Under the pieces are notes generated by a model, which was not told the origin of the DNA, made no database searches, and saw nothing but the letters and a program-made list of their open reading frames with translations. 64,000 nucleotides of DNA from JAFAXD01 sp963760435 (GTDB taxonomy: Bacteria > Pseudomonadota > Alphaproteobacteria > Rhizobiales > Xanthobacteraceae). The stretch lies in the NCBI GenBank assembly GCA_963760435.1, contig CAVXDE010000025.1, positions 248,001 to 312,000 of the forward strand. The letters run 5' to 3'. Both the position numbers and the translations under genes were made by a program. Positions within the stretch are counted from its first letter, which is position 1, and every line of letters starts with the position of its first letter. Shown here in pieces: positions 17,494 to 25,573 of the stretch.

Positions 17494-19095
17494 GTGCCGA
17501 AAACGACCAGGACTGTGTTTGCTGCCGCCGGGCTGGCTCTCGCAATCGCCGCCACATCCGCCCTTCCGGTTCGCGCCGAGGCCGTGCTGCGGATCGCCAT
17601 GACCGCCGGTGACATCCCGGACTGGACCGGCCAGCCCGACCAGGGCTTCGAGGGCTACCGCTTCGTCGGCTTCAACCTCTACGACGGGCTCATCAACTGG
17701 GACATGTCGAAAGCCGGCGTTGAGGTGCGGCTTAAGCCAGGGCTCGCGACCGAATGGATGGTCGACCCTAATGACCACAAACGTTGGGTGCTGAAGTTGC
17801 GCCCGGGCGTGAAGTTCCATGACGGCTGCGCCTGGAACGCCGACATCGCCGTCTGGAACTTCGAGCGCCTGATGTCCGACAAGAGCCCGGCCTTCAGCCC
17901 GGCCAACTTCGCGCGCGCCCGCTCGCGCACCAACGACATCGATCATGTGGAGAAGGTCGATGACATGACCATCGCGATCTACACCAAGCAGGTGAACTCG
18001 CTGATGCCCTACAATTTGCCGTTCGTGCTGATGATGTCCAAATGCGCGTTGGAGAAGGCCGGCAACGATTACAAGGTCTACGCCAGCGCACCGTCGGGAA
18101 CCGGCCCGTACCGGTTCGACAAGGTCGTTCCGCACGAACGCCTCGAGCTGGTGAAGAACCCGGATTACTGGGACCCCAACCGCGTTCCCAAACACGATCG
18201 GGTCGTGCTGCTGCCGATGCCGGAGGCCACGACCCGCGCGGCCGCGCTGCTGAGCGGCCAGGTCGATATGATCGAGGCGCCCTCGCCCGACATGATCCCG
18301 CGGCTCAAATCCGCCGGCATGAACGTGATCACGCATCCCTATCCGCATATCTGGCCCTACTTGTTGAACTTCCAGCGCGGCCCGTTCATGGACTTGCGCG
18401 TCCGCCAGGCGGCGAACTACGCGATCAACCGCGACGAAATGGTCGAGTTGCTGGAAGGGGTGGCGATCCCGAGCTACGCCAGCTACACGCCGTCGCAGCG
18501 AAACTACGGGCACCCGTTCGAATACAAATGGAATCCGGACAAGGCGACGGCACTGCTCAAGGAAGCCAACTGCTATCCGTGCGAGATATTCGTCGCGATC
18601 TCGACCTCCGGCTCTGGTCAGATGCAGCCGCTGCCCATGAACGAGCTGGTCAAGGCGCAGCTCGAGGCCGTCGGCTTCAAGGTCAAATTCGACGTGCTCG
18701 ACTGGAACACGGTGATCGATGTCTTCTACAAGGGCGTGCAGAAGTATCCGCAATATGACGCGGTCAACTTCAGCAACGGCGTGACCGACCCGCTCAGTGG
18801 CATTGTCAAGCCATTCACTACCGCCAATCGGGCCCCGCTCGGCGTGAACTGGGGCTGGTATCAGAACAAGGAGGTCGACGAGCTCGGCGACCAGGTTCTC
18901 AACACGTTTGACGAGGCCGAGCAGGACAAGCTGCTCACCAAGATCCACGAGATCACCACCAAGGATGCGGCGCGCGTGTTCATCGTGTCGGATCTCAATC
19001 CGCGCGCGCTCTCGCCGCGGCTGAAGGGGTTTGTGCAAGTCCAGAGCTGGTTCCAGGACATCACGCCGATCGTGGTTCAGAGCCAGACGAACTGA
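17494..19095 (+). CDS. ABC transporter substrate-binding protein, dipeptide/nickel family 5
   Basis: The start is GTG 17494, 8 nt after GGAGGT. The 533-residue protein has a Sec signal (TTRTVFAAAGLALAIAATSA, cleavage near LPVRAEA) and a periplasmic SBP family 5 fold. Markers are LKPGLATEWMVDPN, WVLKLRPGVKFHDG, GTGPYRFDK and VRQAANYAINRDEMVE. Family members bind oligopeptides, opines, amides or nickel; the ligand cannot be read from sequence. It begins an operon with two permeases and two ATPases, divergent from amidase genes and preceded by a sigma-54 promoter, which points to a nitrogen-containing substrate. The reading frame is intact. Confidence 0.92.
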   Translation: MPKTTRTVFAAAGLALAIAATSALPVRAEAVLRIAMTAGDIPDWTGQPDQGFEGYRFVGFNLYDGLINWDMSKAGVEVRLKPGLATEWMVDPNDHKRWVLKLRPGVKFHDGCAWNADIAVWNFERLMSDKSPAFSPANFARARSRTNDIDHVEKVDDMTIAIYTKQVNSLMPYNLPFVLMMSKCALEKAGNDYKVYASAPSGTGPYRFDKVVPHERLELVKNPDYWDPNRVPKHDRVVLLPMPEATTRAAALLSGQVDMIEAPSPDMIPRLKSAGMNVITHPYPHIWPYLLNFQRGPFMDLRVRQAANYAINRDEMVELLEGVAIPSYASYTPSQRNYGHPFEYKWNPDKATALLKEANCYPCEIFVAISTSGSGQMQPLPMNELVKAQLEAVGFKVKFDVLDWNTVIDVFYKGVQKYPQYDAVNFSNGVTDPLSGIVKPFTTANRAPLGVNWGWYQNKEVDELGDQVLNTFDEAEQDKLLTKIHEITTKDAARVFIVSDLNPRALSPRLKGFVQVQSWFQDITPIVVQSQTN

Positions 19096-19149
19096 TGTTG
19101 CGGCAACAACCTCTCGCTTCGTCTTGCGCGGGCTTGACCACGCGATCCG

Positions 19150-19231
19150 CGTCATTGCGAGCGAAGCGAAGCAATCCAGCGCTGAGGTGCCGCACTGGAT
19201 TGCTTCGTCGCTTCGCTCCTCGCAATGACGC
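19150..19231. repeat. Palindromic intergenic repeat, family B
   Basis: CGTCATTGCGAGCGAAGCGA on the left is inverted on the right as CGCTTCGCTCCTCGCAATGACG, with further pairing of GCAATCCAG and CTGGATTGC around a short loop. This 'cattgcgagcgaagcgaagcaatcc' type is common in Bradyrhizobium-like genomes by my recollection. It lies between the binding-protein gene and the first permease gene, so a transcript through the operon would contain a long hairpin that could set different downstream expression. Confidence 0.85.
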
Positions 19232-19262
19232 AGAGCGCATTGACCAAAAGCGATACTAATTC

Positions 19263-20219
19263 ATGTGGCTCTACATCGCCCGGCGCATTGTGCTGGTGAT
19301 CCCGATCGCGATCGGGGTGTCGATCGTCTGCTTCGCGCTGGTCTATCTGGCGCCCGGCGATCCGATCCAATCGATGACGCCGGCCGACGCCAGCCCCGCC
19401 GATATCGCGCTGATCAAGCACGCCTACGGGTTCGATAAGCCGATCCCGATTCAGTATCTGAACTGGTTGTTGCGCGCACTGTCCGGGGATCTCGGCGTCT
19501 CGATACAAACGCATCAACCCGTGTTCGGTGAGGTGATGCGCGCGCTCTCCAACACGGTGGTGATCTCGTTCGGCGCGGTTCTGCTTGCGTTCAGCTTCGC
19601 CGTCGTGCTCGGCATCATTGCGGCCTGCAATATCGGCCGCGCGGCCGACCGCGTTGCCACCGGGGTTTCCATCATCGGCGTCAGCGTACCCAACTACTGG
19701 CTCGGCATTGTGCTGATCATCGTGTTTGCGGTTCAACTCGGCTGGTTGCCGGCAACCGGCATGGGATCGAAGGGCTCGGAGAGCTTCGACTTCACCTCCT
19801 GGGAGCAGTTCAAATACGCGATCCTGCCGATCATCACGCTCTCGCTGGTGCCGCTCGGCGTCATCACGCGCAGCACGCGCTCGGCGCTCGCCGACGTGCT
19901 GGCGCAGGATTTCGTGCAGATGCTGCGCGCCAAGGGGCTCGGCGGCGCCGCCGTGGTGCGCCACGCGGTGCGCAACGCGCTGCCGCAGATCCTCGCCGTC
20001 ATGGGGCTGCAGTTCGGGTATCTGGTCGGCGGCTCGATCCTGATCGAAACGATCTTCACCTGGCCGGGCACGGGGTTTCTGCTGAGCAAGGCGATCCTCA
20101 CCCGCGACATTCCGCTGCTGCAGGGGACGATCCTGATCCTGTCGCTGAGCTTCGTGTTGACCAACCTGATCGTCGATCTGCTGCAGACGGCGGTCGACCC
20201 TCGCATAAAACGCGCGTGA
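19263..20219 (+). CDS. ABC transporter permease, DppB/OppB type
   Basis: 318 residues from ATG 19263 (MWLYIARRIVLVIPIAIG), with about six membrane helices. It has the permease EAA-loop signature (LAQDFVQMLRAKGLGGAAVVRHAVRNALP) and the ending LLQTAVDPRIKRA, both typical of DppB. It forms half of the inner-membrane channel fed by the upstream binding protein. The partner permease starts 7 nt after its stop. The frame is intact. Confidence 0.93.
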   Translation: MWLYIARRIVLVIPIAIGVSIVCFALVYLAPGDPIQSMTPADASPADIALIKHAYGFDKPIPIQYLNWLLRALSGDLGVSIQTHQPVFGEVMRALSNTVVISFGAVLLAFSFAVVLGIIAACNIGRAADRVATGVSIIGVSVPNYWLGIVLIIVFAVQLGWLPATGMGSKGSESFDFTSWEQFKYAILPIITLSLVPLGVITRSTRSALADVLAQDFVQMLRAKGLGGAAVVRHAVRNALPQILAVMGLQFGYLVGGSILIETIFTWPGTGFLLSKAILTRDIPLLQGTILILSLSFVLTNLIVDLLQTAVDPRIKRA

Positions 20220-20226
20220 GGAAGCG

Positions 20227-21127
20227 ATGAGCGATATCACGGCCCGCCCGCAGGATTTCGCTCTCGCCGAACCCACCCGAGCCAAGTCACGCGGCTATCT
20301 GGCAACGGTGCTGCGCCGGCTGCGCTACGATTACGTGACGCTGTTCTTCCTGACGCTGATCATCCTGATCGTGCTGACCGCGGTCGTTCGCGCCGCTGCT
20401 GGCGCCGTTCGATCCCAACAAGACCAGCATGATCTATCGGCTCAAGCCGATGGGCTACAAGAACTTCCTGCTCGGCACCGATGAGCTCGGCCGCGACATG
20501 CTCTCGCGCCTGATCTATGGCGGGCGCGTTTCGCTGGTGATGGGCATCGTGCCGGTCTGCATCGCCAGCCTGATCGGCGGCTTGCTCGGCGTGCTCGCCG
20601 GCTTTTTCGGCGGCAGCCTCAACATGCTGATCATGCGCACGGTCGATGTGTTCTACGCATTTCCGTCGGTGCTGCTCGCGGTCGCGATCTCCGGCGTGAT
20701 GGGCGGCGGCATGGTCAACGGCCTCGTCGCGCTCAGCCTGGTGTTCATCCCGCCGCTCTGCCGCGTCTCCGAGACCGCGACCACGCAGCTGCGCAACCTC
20801 GACTTTGTCGAGGCGGCGCGCGCCAGCGGCGCATCAGGAATTTCCATCATCCTGCATCACGTGGTGCGCAACGCGGCGGCGCCGGTCTTCATCTACGCGT
20901 CGAGCCTGATCTCGGTCTCGATCCTGCTCGCGGCCGGCCTCTCGTTCCTCGGCCTCGGCGTCGTGCCGCCGACGCCGGATTGGGGCCAGATGCTCTCCAA
21001 CCTGCGCCAGGCGATCTACGTGCAGCCGCTGATCTGCGCGCTGCCCGGCGTCGCGATCTTCGTCACCTCGCTCTCGTTCAACATGGTCAGCGACGGCCTG
21101 CGCCAGGCCATGGATGTGAAGGCATAA
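20227..21127 (+). pseudogene. ABC transporter permease, DppC/OppC type, frameshifted
   Basis: ATG 20227 opens a DppC-like protein (MSDITARPQDFALAEP, then a helix VTLFFLTLIILIVLTAV). At 20386 one extra G throws the frame. Dropping it restores AVFAPLLAPFDPNKTSMIY and the rest reads to TGA 21125-21127. The later part has NFLLGTDELGRDMLSRLIYG and the EAA loop (FVEAARASGASGISIILHHV), typical of DppC. Joined, the protein is about 299 residues, the normal size. As given, only an 85-residue stub would be made. It is either a sequencing insertion or a recent mutation, since no other damage is visible. Confidence 0.85.
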
Positions 21128-21130
21128 CGC

Positions 21131-22256
21131 ATGGTGAGCCCGCAAGCTCGAGACCGGTGCCGCCCGGCGATCCGCGCGATCGCGGCGGCAAGGCGCAGCC
21201 GCTGCTGATCGTCAAAAGCCTGCGCCAAACACTTCCCGATCCGCGGCGGCATCCTCAACCGGATCATCGGCCAGGTGCACGCCGTCGACGACGTGTCGTT
21301 CGTCATCCTCAAGGGCGAGACCCTGGGCGTGGTCGGCGAGTCCGGTTGCGGCAAGTCGACCCTGGCGCGGCTGTTGATGAACCTCATCCCGCGCACCGCG
21401 GGCGAGCTGATTTTCGACGGCGACATCGATCGGCGAGCAGGGCGGGATCTCGCTGCGCGAGCTTCGCCGCAACATGCAGATGGTGTTTCAGGATAGCTCC
21501 TCGTCGCTCAATCCGCGCCTGCCGGTCGAGGACACCATCGCGTATGGCCCGCGCGCGCACGGCACCAAGCGCAAGGAGGCCAAGCGGCTGGCGCGCGAGC
21601 TACTCGAGAAGGTCGGCCTCGCACCGAACCTGTTTGGTGGCCGCTATCCGCACGAGCTATCCGGCGGACAGAAGCAGCGCGTCAACATCGCGCGCGCCCT
21701 GGCGCTGAGCCCGCGGCTGCTCATTCTGGATGAGGCGGTGTCCGCGCTCGACAAATCGGTCGAGGCGCAGGTGCTCAACCTGCTGCGCTATCTCAAGCGC
21801 CACTTCAATCTCACCTACATGTTCATCTCGCACGATCTCGGCGTCGTGCAATATCTCTCCGACCGCGTGCTGGTGATGTATCTCGGCGAGATCGTCGAGA
21901 TCGGCCCGACCGCGGACGTGTGCGAGCAGCCGCAGCATCCCTACACGCAGGCCCTGCTGGCCTCGCAGCTGAGCCGCAACCCGGACGAGCGGGTCGAGGA
22001 AGCCCCGCTCACCGGCGATCCGCCAAGCCCGGTCAATCCGCCGAGCGGCTGCCGCTTCCGCACCCGCTGCCCGCATGCCGAAGACGTGTGCGCCAGCAAG
22101 GCGCCGGCGCTCGGCGCCTGGGTCGATGCCGAGGTCGCATCTCGCCGCGTGCCACATGATGGATCCGACCTCGGGCCACAGCCTCGCCGCGCGCTTACCC
22201 TCCCCCTTGTGGGGAGGGTCGCCCGCCGCAGGCGGGCGGGGTGGGGGTCGGCGTGA
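21131..22256 (+). pseudogene. ABC transporter ATP-binding protein, OppF/DppF type, multiply frameshifted
   Basis: Three reading frames hold pieces of one ATPase. KAQPLLIVKSLR is in one frame. After an extra C near 21223, VHAVDDVSFVILKGETLG and Walker A VGESGCGKSTL follow in the next. After an extra A near 21427, MQMVFQDSSSSLNPRLPV, the ABC signature LSGGQKQR and Walker B LLILDEAVSAL are in a third. Near 22133 another +1 shift hides the expected C-terminal HLAACHMMDPTSGH. The ATG at 21131 also does not join the first piece without an indel near 21145. The end at 22256 runs into a family A repeat. Function would be to energise dipeptide-type uptake. Confidence 0.8.
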
Positions 22257-22335
22257 TGTTGCACAGCCGGGCCGCCAAACACCGACCCCCACCCCGGCGC
22301 TTCGCGCCGACCCTCCCCACAAGGGGGAGGGTAAA
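22195..22335. repeat. Long palindromic repeat, family A copy 3, overlapping the ATPase gene end
   Basis: About 140 bp from TTACCCTCCCCCTTGTGGGGAG to CCCCACAAGGGGGAGGGTAAA, with the internal CCGGCGCTTCGCGCC shared with copies 1 and 2. It lies between the two ATPase genes. The upstream ATPase reading frame runs into it, so the last residues (LTLPLVGRVARRRRAGWGSA) are repeat-derived. Confidence 0.85.
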
Positions 22336-22353
22336 GCTGCTGCGAGTCCTTAG

Positions 22354-23409
22354 ATGATCACAGCCGCACCCCAACCTGCTGATCAACCCCTCGTCCAGGT
22401 CGAGGACCTGCACGTCAAGTTCGTCAGCCGCGACGAGACGGTGTGGGCGGTGAACGGCGTCTCATTCGCGCTCAAGCGCGGCGAGGTGCTGTGCCTGATC
22501 GGCGAGTCCGGTTCCGGCAAGACCGTCACCATGCGGGCGCTGATGCGGCTCCTCCCGCGCCGGCGCGCGGTGCTGTCCGGGGACATCCGCGTCAACGGCC
22601 GCGATATCCTGGCGCTGAGCGAGGCCGAGATCGCGCAGCTGCGCGGCTCCGAGATCGCCATGGTTTTTCAGGAACCGATGACCGCGCTCGACCCGGTCTA
22701 CACCATCGGCCAGCAGATCGCCGAGACGGTGATGCGCCACGAAGGCTGCTCGCGCCACGACGCCATGGCGCGCGCGCTGGAGCTGCTCCAGCTGGTGCGC
22801 GTGCCCTCGCCCGAGCGGCGGCTGCTCGCCTATCCGCACGAACTGTCGGGCGGGCTGCGCCAGCGCGCCACCATCGCGGTCGCGCTCTCCTGCCGGCCGA
22901 GCCTGCTGCTCGCCGACGAGCCGACCACCGCGCTCGATGCCACGGTGCAGATCCAGGTGCTGATCCTGCTGCGCAAGCTGCAGGCCGAGCTGGGCATGAG
23001 CGTCATCCTGGTCACGCACGATCTCGGCGTGGCGGCGCAGATCGCCGACAAGATCGCCGTCATGTACGCGGGCCGCATCATCGAATACGGCAACGCGCGC
23101 GATGTGCTGCTCAATCCGAGCCATCCCTACACGATCGGGCTGCTCAGCTCGACGGTGCACGGCCAAAACCGCGAGCGCGATATCGAGGCGATCCCCGGCA
23201 GCCCGCCGGACCTGCGCCTGCGCGCCACGGGCTGCAGCTTTCGCCCGCGCTGCAAGTTCGCCACCGCGGCCTGCGCCGGCGAAGTGCCGCCGCCGCTCGC
23301 CATGCCGATCGGGAACCAGCGTGTGCTGCCTGCGCGCCCGCGATGTCGCGCAAGCGCACGCGTCAGCCCTCGCCCTGACCCCATGACCCCAGCCCGAGCA
23401 GGAGATTGA
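22354..23409 (+). CDS. ABC transporter ATP-binding protein, DppD/OppD type (3' frameshift suspected)
   Basis: 351 residues as written from ATG 22354 (MITAAPQPADQPLVQVEDLH). Walker A is IGESGSGKTVTM, the Q-loop is MVFQEPMTALDP, the signature is LSGGLRQR, and Walker B is LLLADEPTTAL followed by VTHDLGVAAQ. The oligopeptide-type C-terminal cysteine cluster CSFRPRCKFATAAC is present. Beyond about 23322 the frame looks wrong. A one-base correction gives CCLRARDVAQAHASALALTP with stop TGA 23384-23386, a more typical ending. The core ATPase is unaffected. It should pair with the upstream ATPase on the two permeases. Confidence 0.9.
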   Translation: MITAAPQPADQPLVQVEDLHVKFVSRDETVWAVNGVSFALKRGEVLCLIGESGSGKTVTMRALMRLLPRRRAVLSGDIRVNGRDILALSEAEIAQLRGSEIAMVFQEPMTALDPVYTIGQQIAETVMRHEGCSRHDAMARALELLQLVRVPSPERRLLAYPHELSGGLRQRATIAVALSCRPSLLLADEPTTALDATVQIQVLILLRKLQAELGMSVILVTHDLGVAAQIADKIAVMYAGRIIEYGNARDVLLNPSHPYTIGLLSSTVHGQNRERDIEAIPGSPPDLRLRATGCSFRPRCKFATAACAGEVPPPLAMPIGNQRVLPARPRCRASARVSPRPDPMTPARAGD

Positions 23410-23412
23410 GCC

Positions 23413-24127
23413 ATGCATAAAGTCGAGATTCCCGCAGCACATCCTGGACCGCGTCATGCAGCGGCGCGGCACGCTGCACTGCCACGCCGACCTCAACCCG
23501 CGCACGACCGCGCTGATCGTGGTCGATCTGCAGAACTGTTTCATGGTCGAGGAGGTGGCCTCAGCCTACGTGCCGGTCGCGGTCGAGATCGTGCCGGCGG
23601 TCAATCGCCTGGCGGCGGCGGTGCGCGAAACCGGCGGCAAGGTGTTCTGGGTGCGCAACACGGTGAGCGAGCACGCCAAGGAGTCCTGGTCGACCTGGTT
23701 CGAGATGATGAAGCTCAACCCCGACCAGGTGAACCGGCGCATCAAGCACATGAGCATCGGCGCGCGCGGCCACGAGCTGCACCCCGACCTCATCGTCAAG
23801 CCGGAGGACGAGACCGTGCTCAAGCAGCGCTTCAGCGCCTTCATCCAGGGCTCGTCGGGCCTGCCGGAAAAGCTGCGCGCCGAAGGCTTCGACACGGTGC
23901 TGATCACCGGCACGGTGACCAACGTCTGCTGCGAGTCCTCCGCCCGCGACGCCATGATGCTCAACTTCAAGACCATCATGGTGAGCGACGCCAACGCGGC
24001 CATGACCGACGCCGAGCACAACGCCACCCTGGTGAGCATCTACTCGAGCTTCGGCGACGTGATGGACACGGATTTCCTGATCGACTGCCTGCGCCGCAAC
24101 GCCGCGCTGCAGCAGGCGGCGGAGTAG
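23413..24127 (+). CDS. Isochorismatase-like cysteine hydrolase (N-terminal frameshift suspected)
   Basis: The open frame starts at ATG 23456 (223 residues), but removing one C near 23435 joins it to ATG 23413 as MHKVEIPQHILDRVMQRRGT, a more likely N-terminus. The catalytic triad of the family is visible: Asp in TTALIVVDLQNCF, Lys in DETVLKQRFSAF and Cys in TGTVTNVCCESSARDAM. Members hydrolyse C-N bonds in N-carbamoyl compounds, nicotinamide or ureides. Here it ends the ABC-transporter operon, so it probably acts on the imported amide. The exact substrate is unknown. Confidence 0.88.
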
Positions 24128-24262
24128 GTTTCGGGACACGTGTCCCGGACGCGGTGCAGCGCGAAGCGGTGCACCGCAGATCCGGGACCGCCACAAGCAC
24201 CGCGTGTTCGAACGATCCCGGGTGTGCAGCGCACCGCTTCGCGCTGCGCTGCGCCCGCGATA
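24128..24262. repeat. Palindromic intergenic repeat, family C
   Basis: It starts with the perfect palindrome CGGGACACGTGTCCCG at 24132-24147. Long arms follow: GCGGTGCAGCGCGAAGCGG with GATCCGGGA, then the inverted TCCCGGGTGTGCAGCGC and ACCGCTTCGCGCTGCGCTGC. It separates the hydrolase gene from tRNA-Ser and could end transcription of the ABC operon. This is a fourth repeat type in the window, distinct from families A, B and D. Confidence 0.8.
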
Positions 24263-24312
24263 CCCCCATCCCTTGCGAAATTCTGCCGACGTCGCCATGA
24301 CAGGGGCGCGCC

Positions 24313-24402
24313 GGAGGGATGGCCGAGTGGCTGAAGGCGCACGCTTGGAAAGCGTGTATACGGGCAACCGTATCGTGGGTTCGAATCCCACTCCCTCCGC
24401 CA
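24313..24402 (+). tRNA. tRNA-Ser (anticodon GGA)
   Basis: A class II tRNA. The acceptor arms GGAGGGA and TCCCTCC pair, followed by G and an encoded CCA. The D arm is GCCGAGTGGCTGAAGGC. The anticodon stem CACGC/GCGTG encloses loop TTGGAAA, giving anticodon GGA, which reads UCC and UCU. A long variable arm (TATACGGGCAACCGTAT) identifies serine. The T arm is GTGGGTTCGAATCCCAC. All stems are intact. Confidence 0.97.
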
Positions 24403-24481
24403 TTTCTACGCGGGCGACCGCTGTCGGAGCCAACTTTGGCCCTCGGCCTGACGGCGCTTAGGCGCGCGGGACGGATATGAA

Positions 24482-24529
24482 AGCGATATTATCGCTTTAC
24501 ATTTCATGTGAATGAGCGATATTATCACT
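24482..24529 (+). promoter_or_regulatory. Promoter with twin operators of the RelE/XRE toxin-antitoxin operon
   Basis: AGCGATATTATCGCT (24482-24496) is a perfect palindrome around a central T, and AGCGATATTATCACT (24515-24529) is a one-mismatch copy 33 bp downstream, about three DNA turns. A promoter fits between and over them: -35 TTTACA at 24496-24501, an 18-bp spacer, and -10 TATTAT at 24520-24525 inside the second operator. The predicted transcription start falls on or beside the toxin GTG at 24531. The XRE antitoxin is the likely binder, giving autorepression. Confidence 0.7.
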
Positions 24530-24530
24530 G

Positions 24531-24782
24531 GTGAAAACAATTATCCTGACGCTGAGCGCCGCCAAGGATCTCGATGCCCTTCCCCGAGACGCCCGCGGGC
24601 AGGTGGAAGCCGGGCTTCACCGCTATGCCATGACGGGCCAAGGCGACGTGAAGGCCCTTCAGGGCCGCGCGGGCTTCCGGCTCCGCATCGGCAGCTATCG
24701 CGTGATCTTCGATGAGGATGCGACCACGATCTTGGCGATCTACATCGGCCGCCGGACCACGACGACTTACAGGAGGAGCTAA
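24531..24782 (+). CDS. RelE/ParE-family toxin
   Basis: 83 residues from GTG 24531. Segments such as LTLSAAKDLDALPRDARGQV, DVKALQGRAGFRLRIGSYRV and IFDEDATTILAIYIGRR match the RelE/ParE fold (G.YR.R.G.YRV.F). RelE members cleave mRNA at the ribosome and ParE members poison gyrase; the exact target is not readable. No ribosome site precedes the GTG, and the -10 box lies 6 nt upstream, so the message may be leaderless. Toxin before antitoxin (4-nt gap) is the HigBA/RelE-XRE order. Confidence 0.88.
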   Translation: MKTIILTLSAAKDLDALPRDARGQVEAGLHRYAMTGQGDVKALQGRAGFRLRIGSYRVIFDEDATTILAIYIGRRTTTTYRRS

Positions 24783-24786
24783 GACC

Positions 24787-25170
24787 ATGAGTGCGCCACA
24801 GATCATTCGCAGTCCCAGCGGCGAAGAGTTAGTCGTGCTGCCCCGGGCCGAATACGAGGCGCTCCTCGAACGCGCCGATCGCGGGGCCGAGGATGCCGAT
24901 GACGTCGCTATCTATGATGCTCGGAAGGCTGAATTGGCCGCGGGCGACGGCGTACTACCGCCGGAGGTTAGTGCTGCAATCCTTCGAGGCGATAGTCGGC
25001 TGAAAGCCATTCGGAAGTGGCGCGATGAAACCCAACTGCATTTGGAGTTCAAAACAGGGATTGGTCAGGGCTATCTGTCCGACCTAGAAAACGGACGCCG
25101 CACGGGAACTCCTGAGACGATCGCAAAACTCGCCGAGGCTTTGAACGTACCGGTAGAATGGCTTTCGTAG
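24787..25170 (+). CDS. XRE-family antitoxin with Phd-like N-terminus
   Basis: 127 residues from ATG 24787, with AGGAGG a few nt upstream; the longer reading from 24712 is rejected. Residues 5-30 (IIRSPSGEELVVLPRAEYEALL) resemble the antitoxin segment that contacts toxins. Residues 75-127 form a helix-turn-helix (KWRDETQLHLEFKTGIGQGY, LSDLENGRRTGTPETIAKLA) ending EALNVPVEWLS. It should neutralise the RelE-like toxin and repress the operon through the twin palindromes. The cluster follows a tRNA gene, a frequent landing site for mobile DNA. Confidence 0.88.
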   Translation: MSAPQIIRSPSGEELVVLPRAEYEALLERADRGAEDADDVAIYDARKAELAAGDGVLPPEVSAAILRGDSRLKAIRKWRDETQLHLEFKTGIGQGYLSDLENGRRTGTPETIAKLAEALNVPVEWLS

Positions 25171-25573
25171 ACTTATCGCTCTCCCTCGTCATAGGGCTAC
25201 GGCGGAGACATAGTGCTCATCATCGTCGGGCGTGGCCCGCCATTTCAGACGAGCCCGTTGAGCGTCTCTGTCGTGAAATGCCTAAGAACAACAGGTCCAT
25301 AACAAAGCTCGCCTGCCTTCGTAACAAACCCGCTCTGGAAAAATGGGCGTTGGCTGTGTACCGTCCCGGCAACTAAAAGCTGCGCCCAAAGGGAGGTCGG
25401 GACCATGGGGATTAGCACCCCAGTCCTCGTCGTATGGCCTCGGCCAGCGTCGTTCACGCGACACATCGGTGCTGCGAGCCCCAACGGAGAACGTGGGCCA
25501 GCTCGCGCGAACGCCGCAGCGCGCGCGATCCCAAAACTCGTCGCAATACCCATAAAAACTCAGGAGGAAAACC
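25171..25573. other. 403-bp gap between the antitoxin and the MetE-like gene
   Basis: No RNA gene or mobile element was recognised. A possible 58-residue reading frame runs from ATG 25405 (MGISTPVLVVWPRPASFTR) to TAA 25579-25581. It has a GGGAGG site upstream and overlaps the ATG of the MetE-like gene by 8 nt. Its composition (Ala/Arg/Pro) is not convincingly protein-like. A 102-residue frame on the opposite strand (25245-25553) overlaps it and is equally unsupported. Confidence 0.4.

Noticed and set aside
17404..19155. 583-residue minus-strand frame over the binding-protein gene
   Set aside because: The plus strand has a clear SBP family 5 protein with signal peptide and ribosome site; the antisense product has no motifs.
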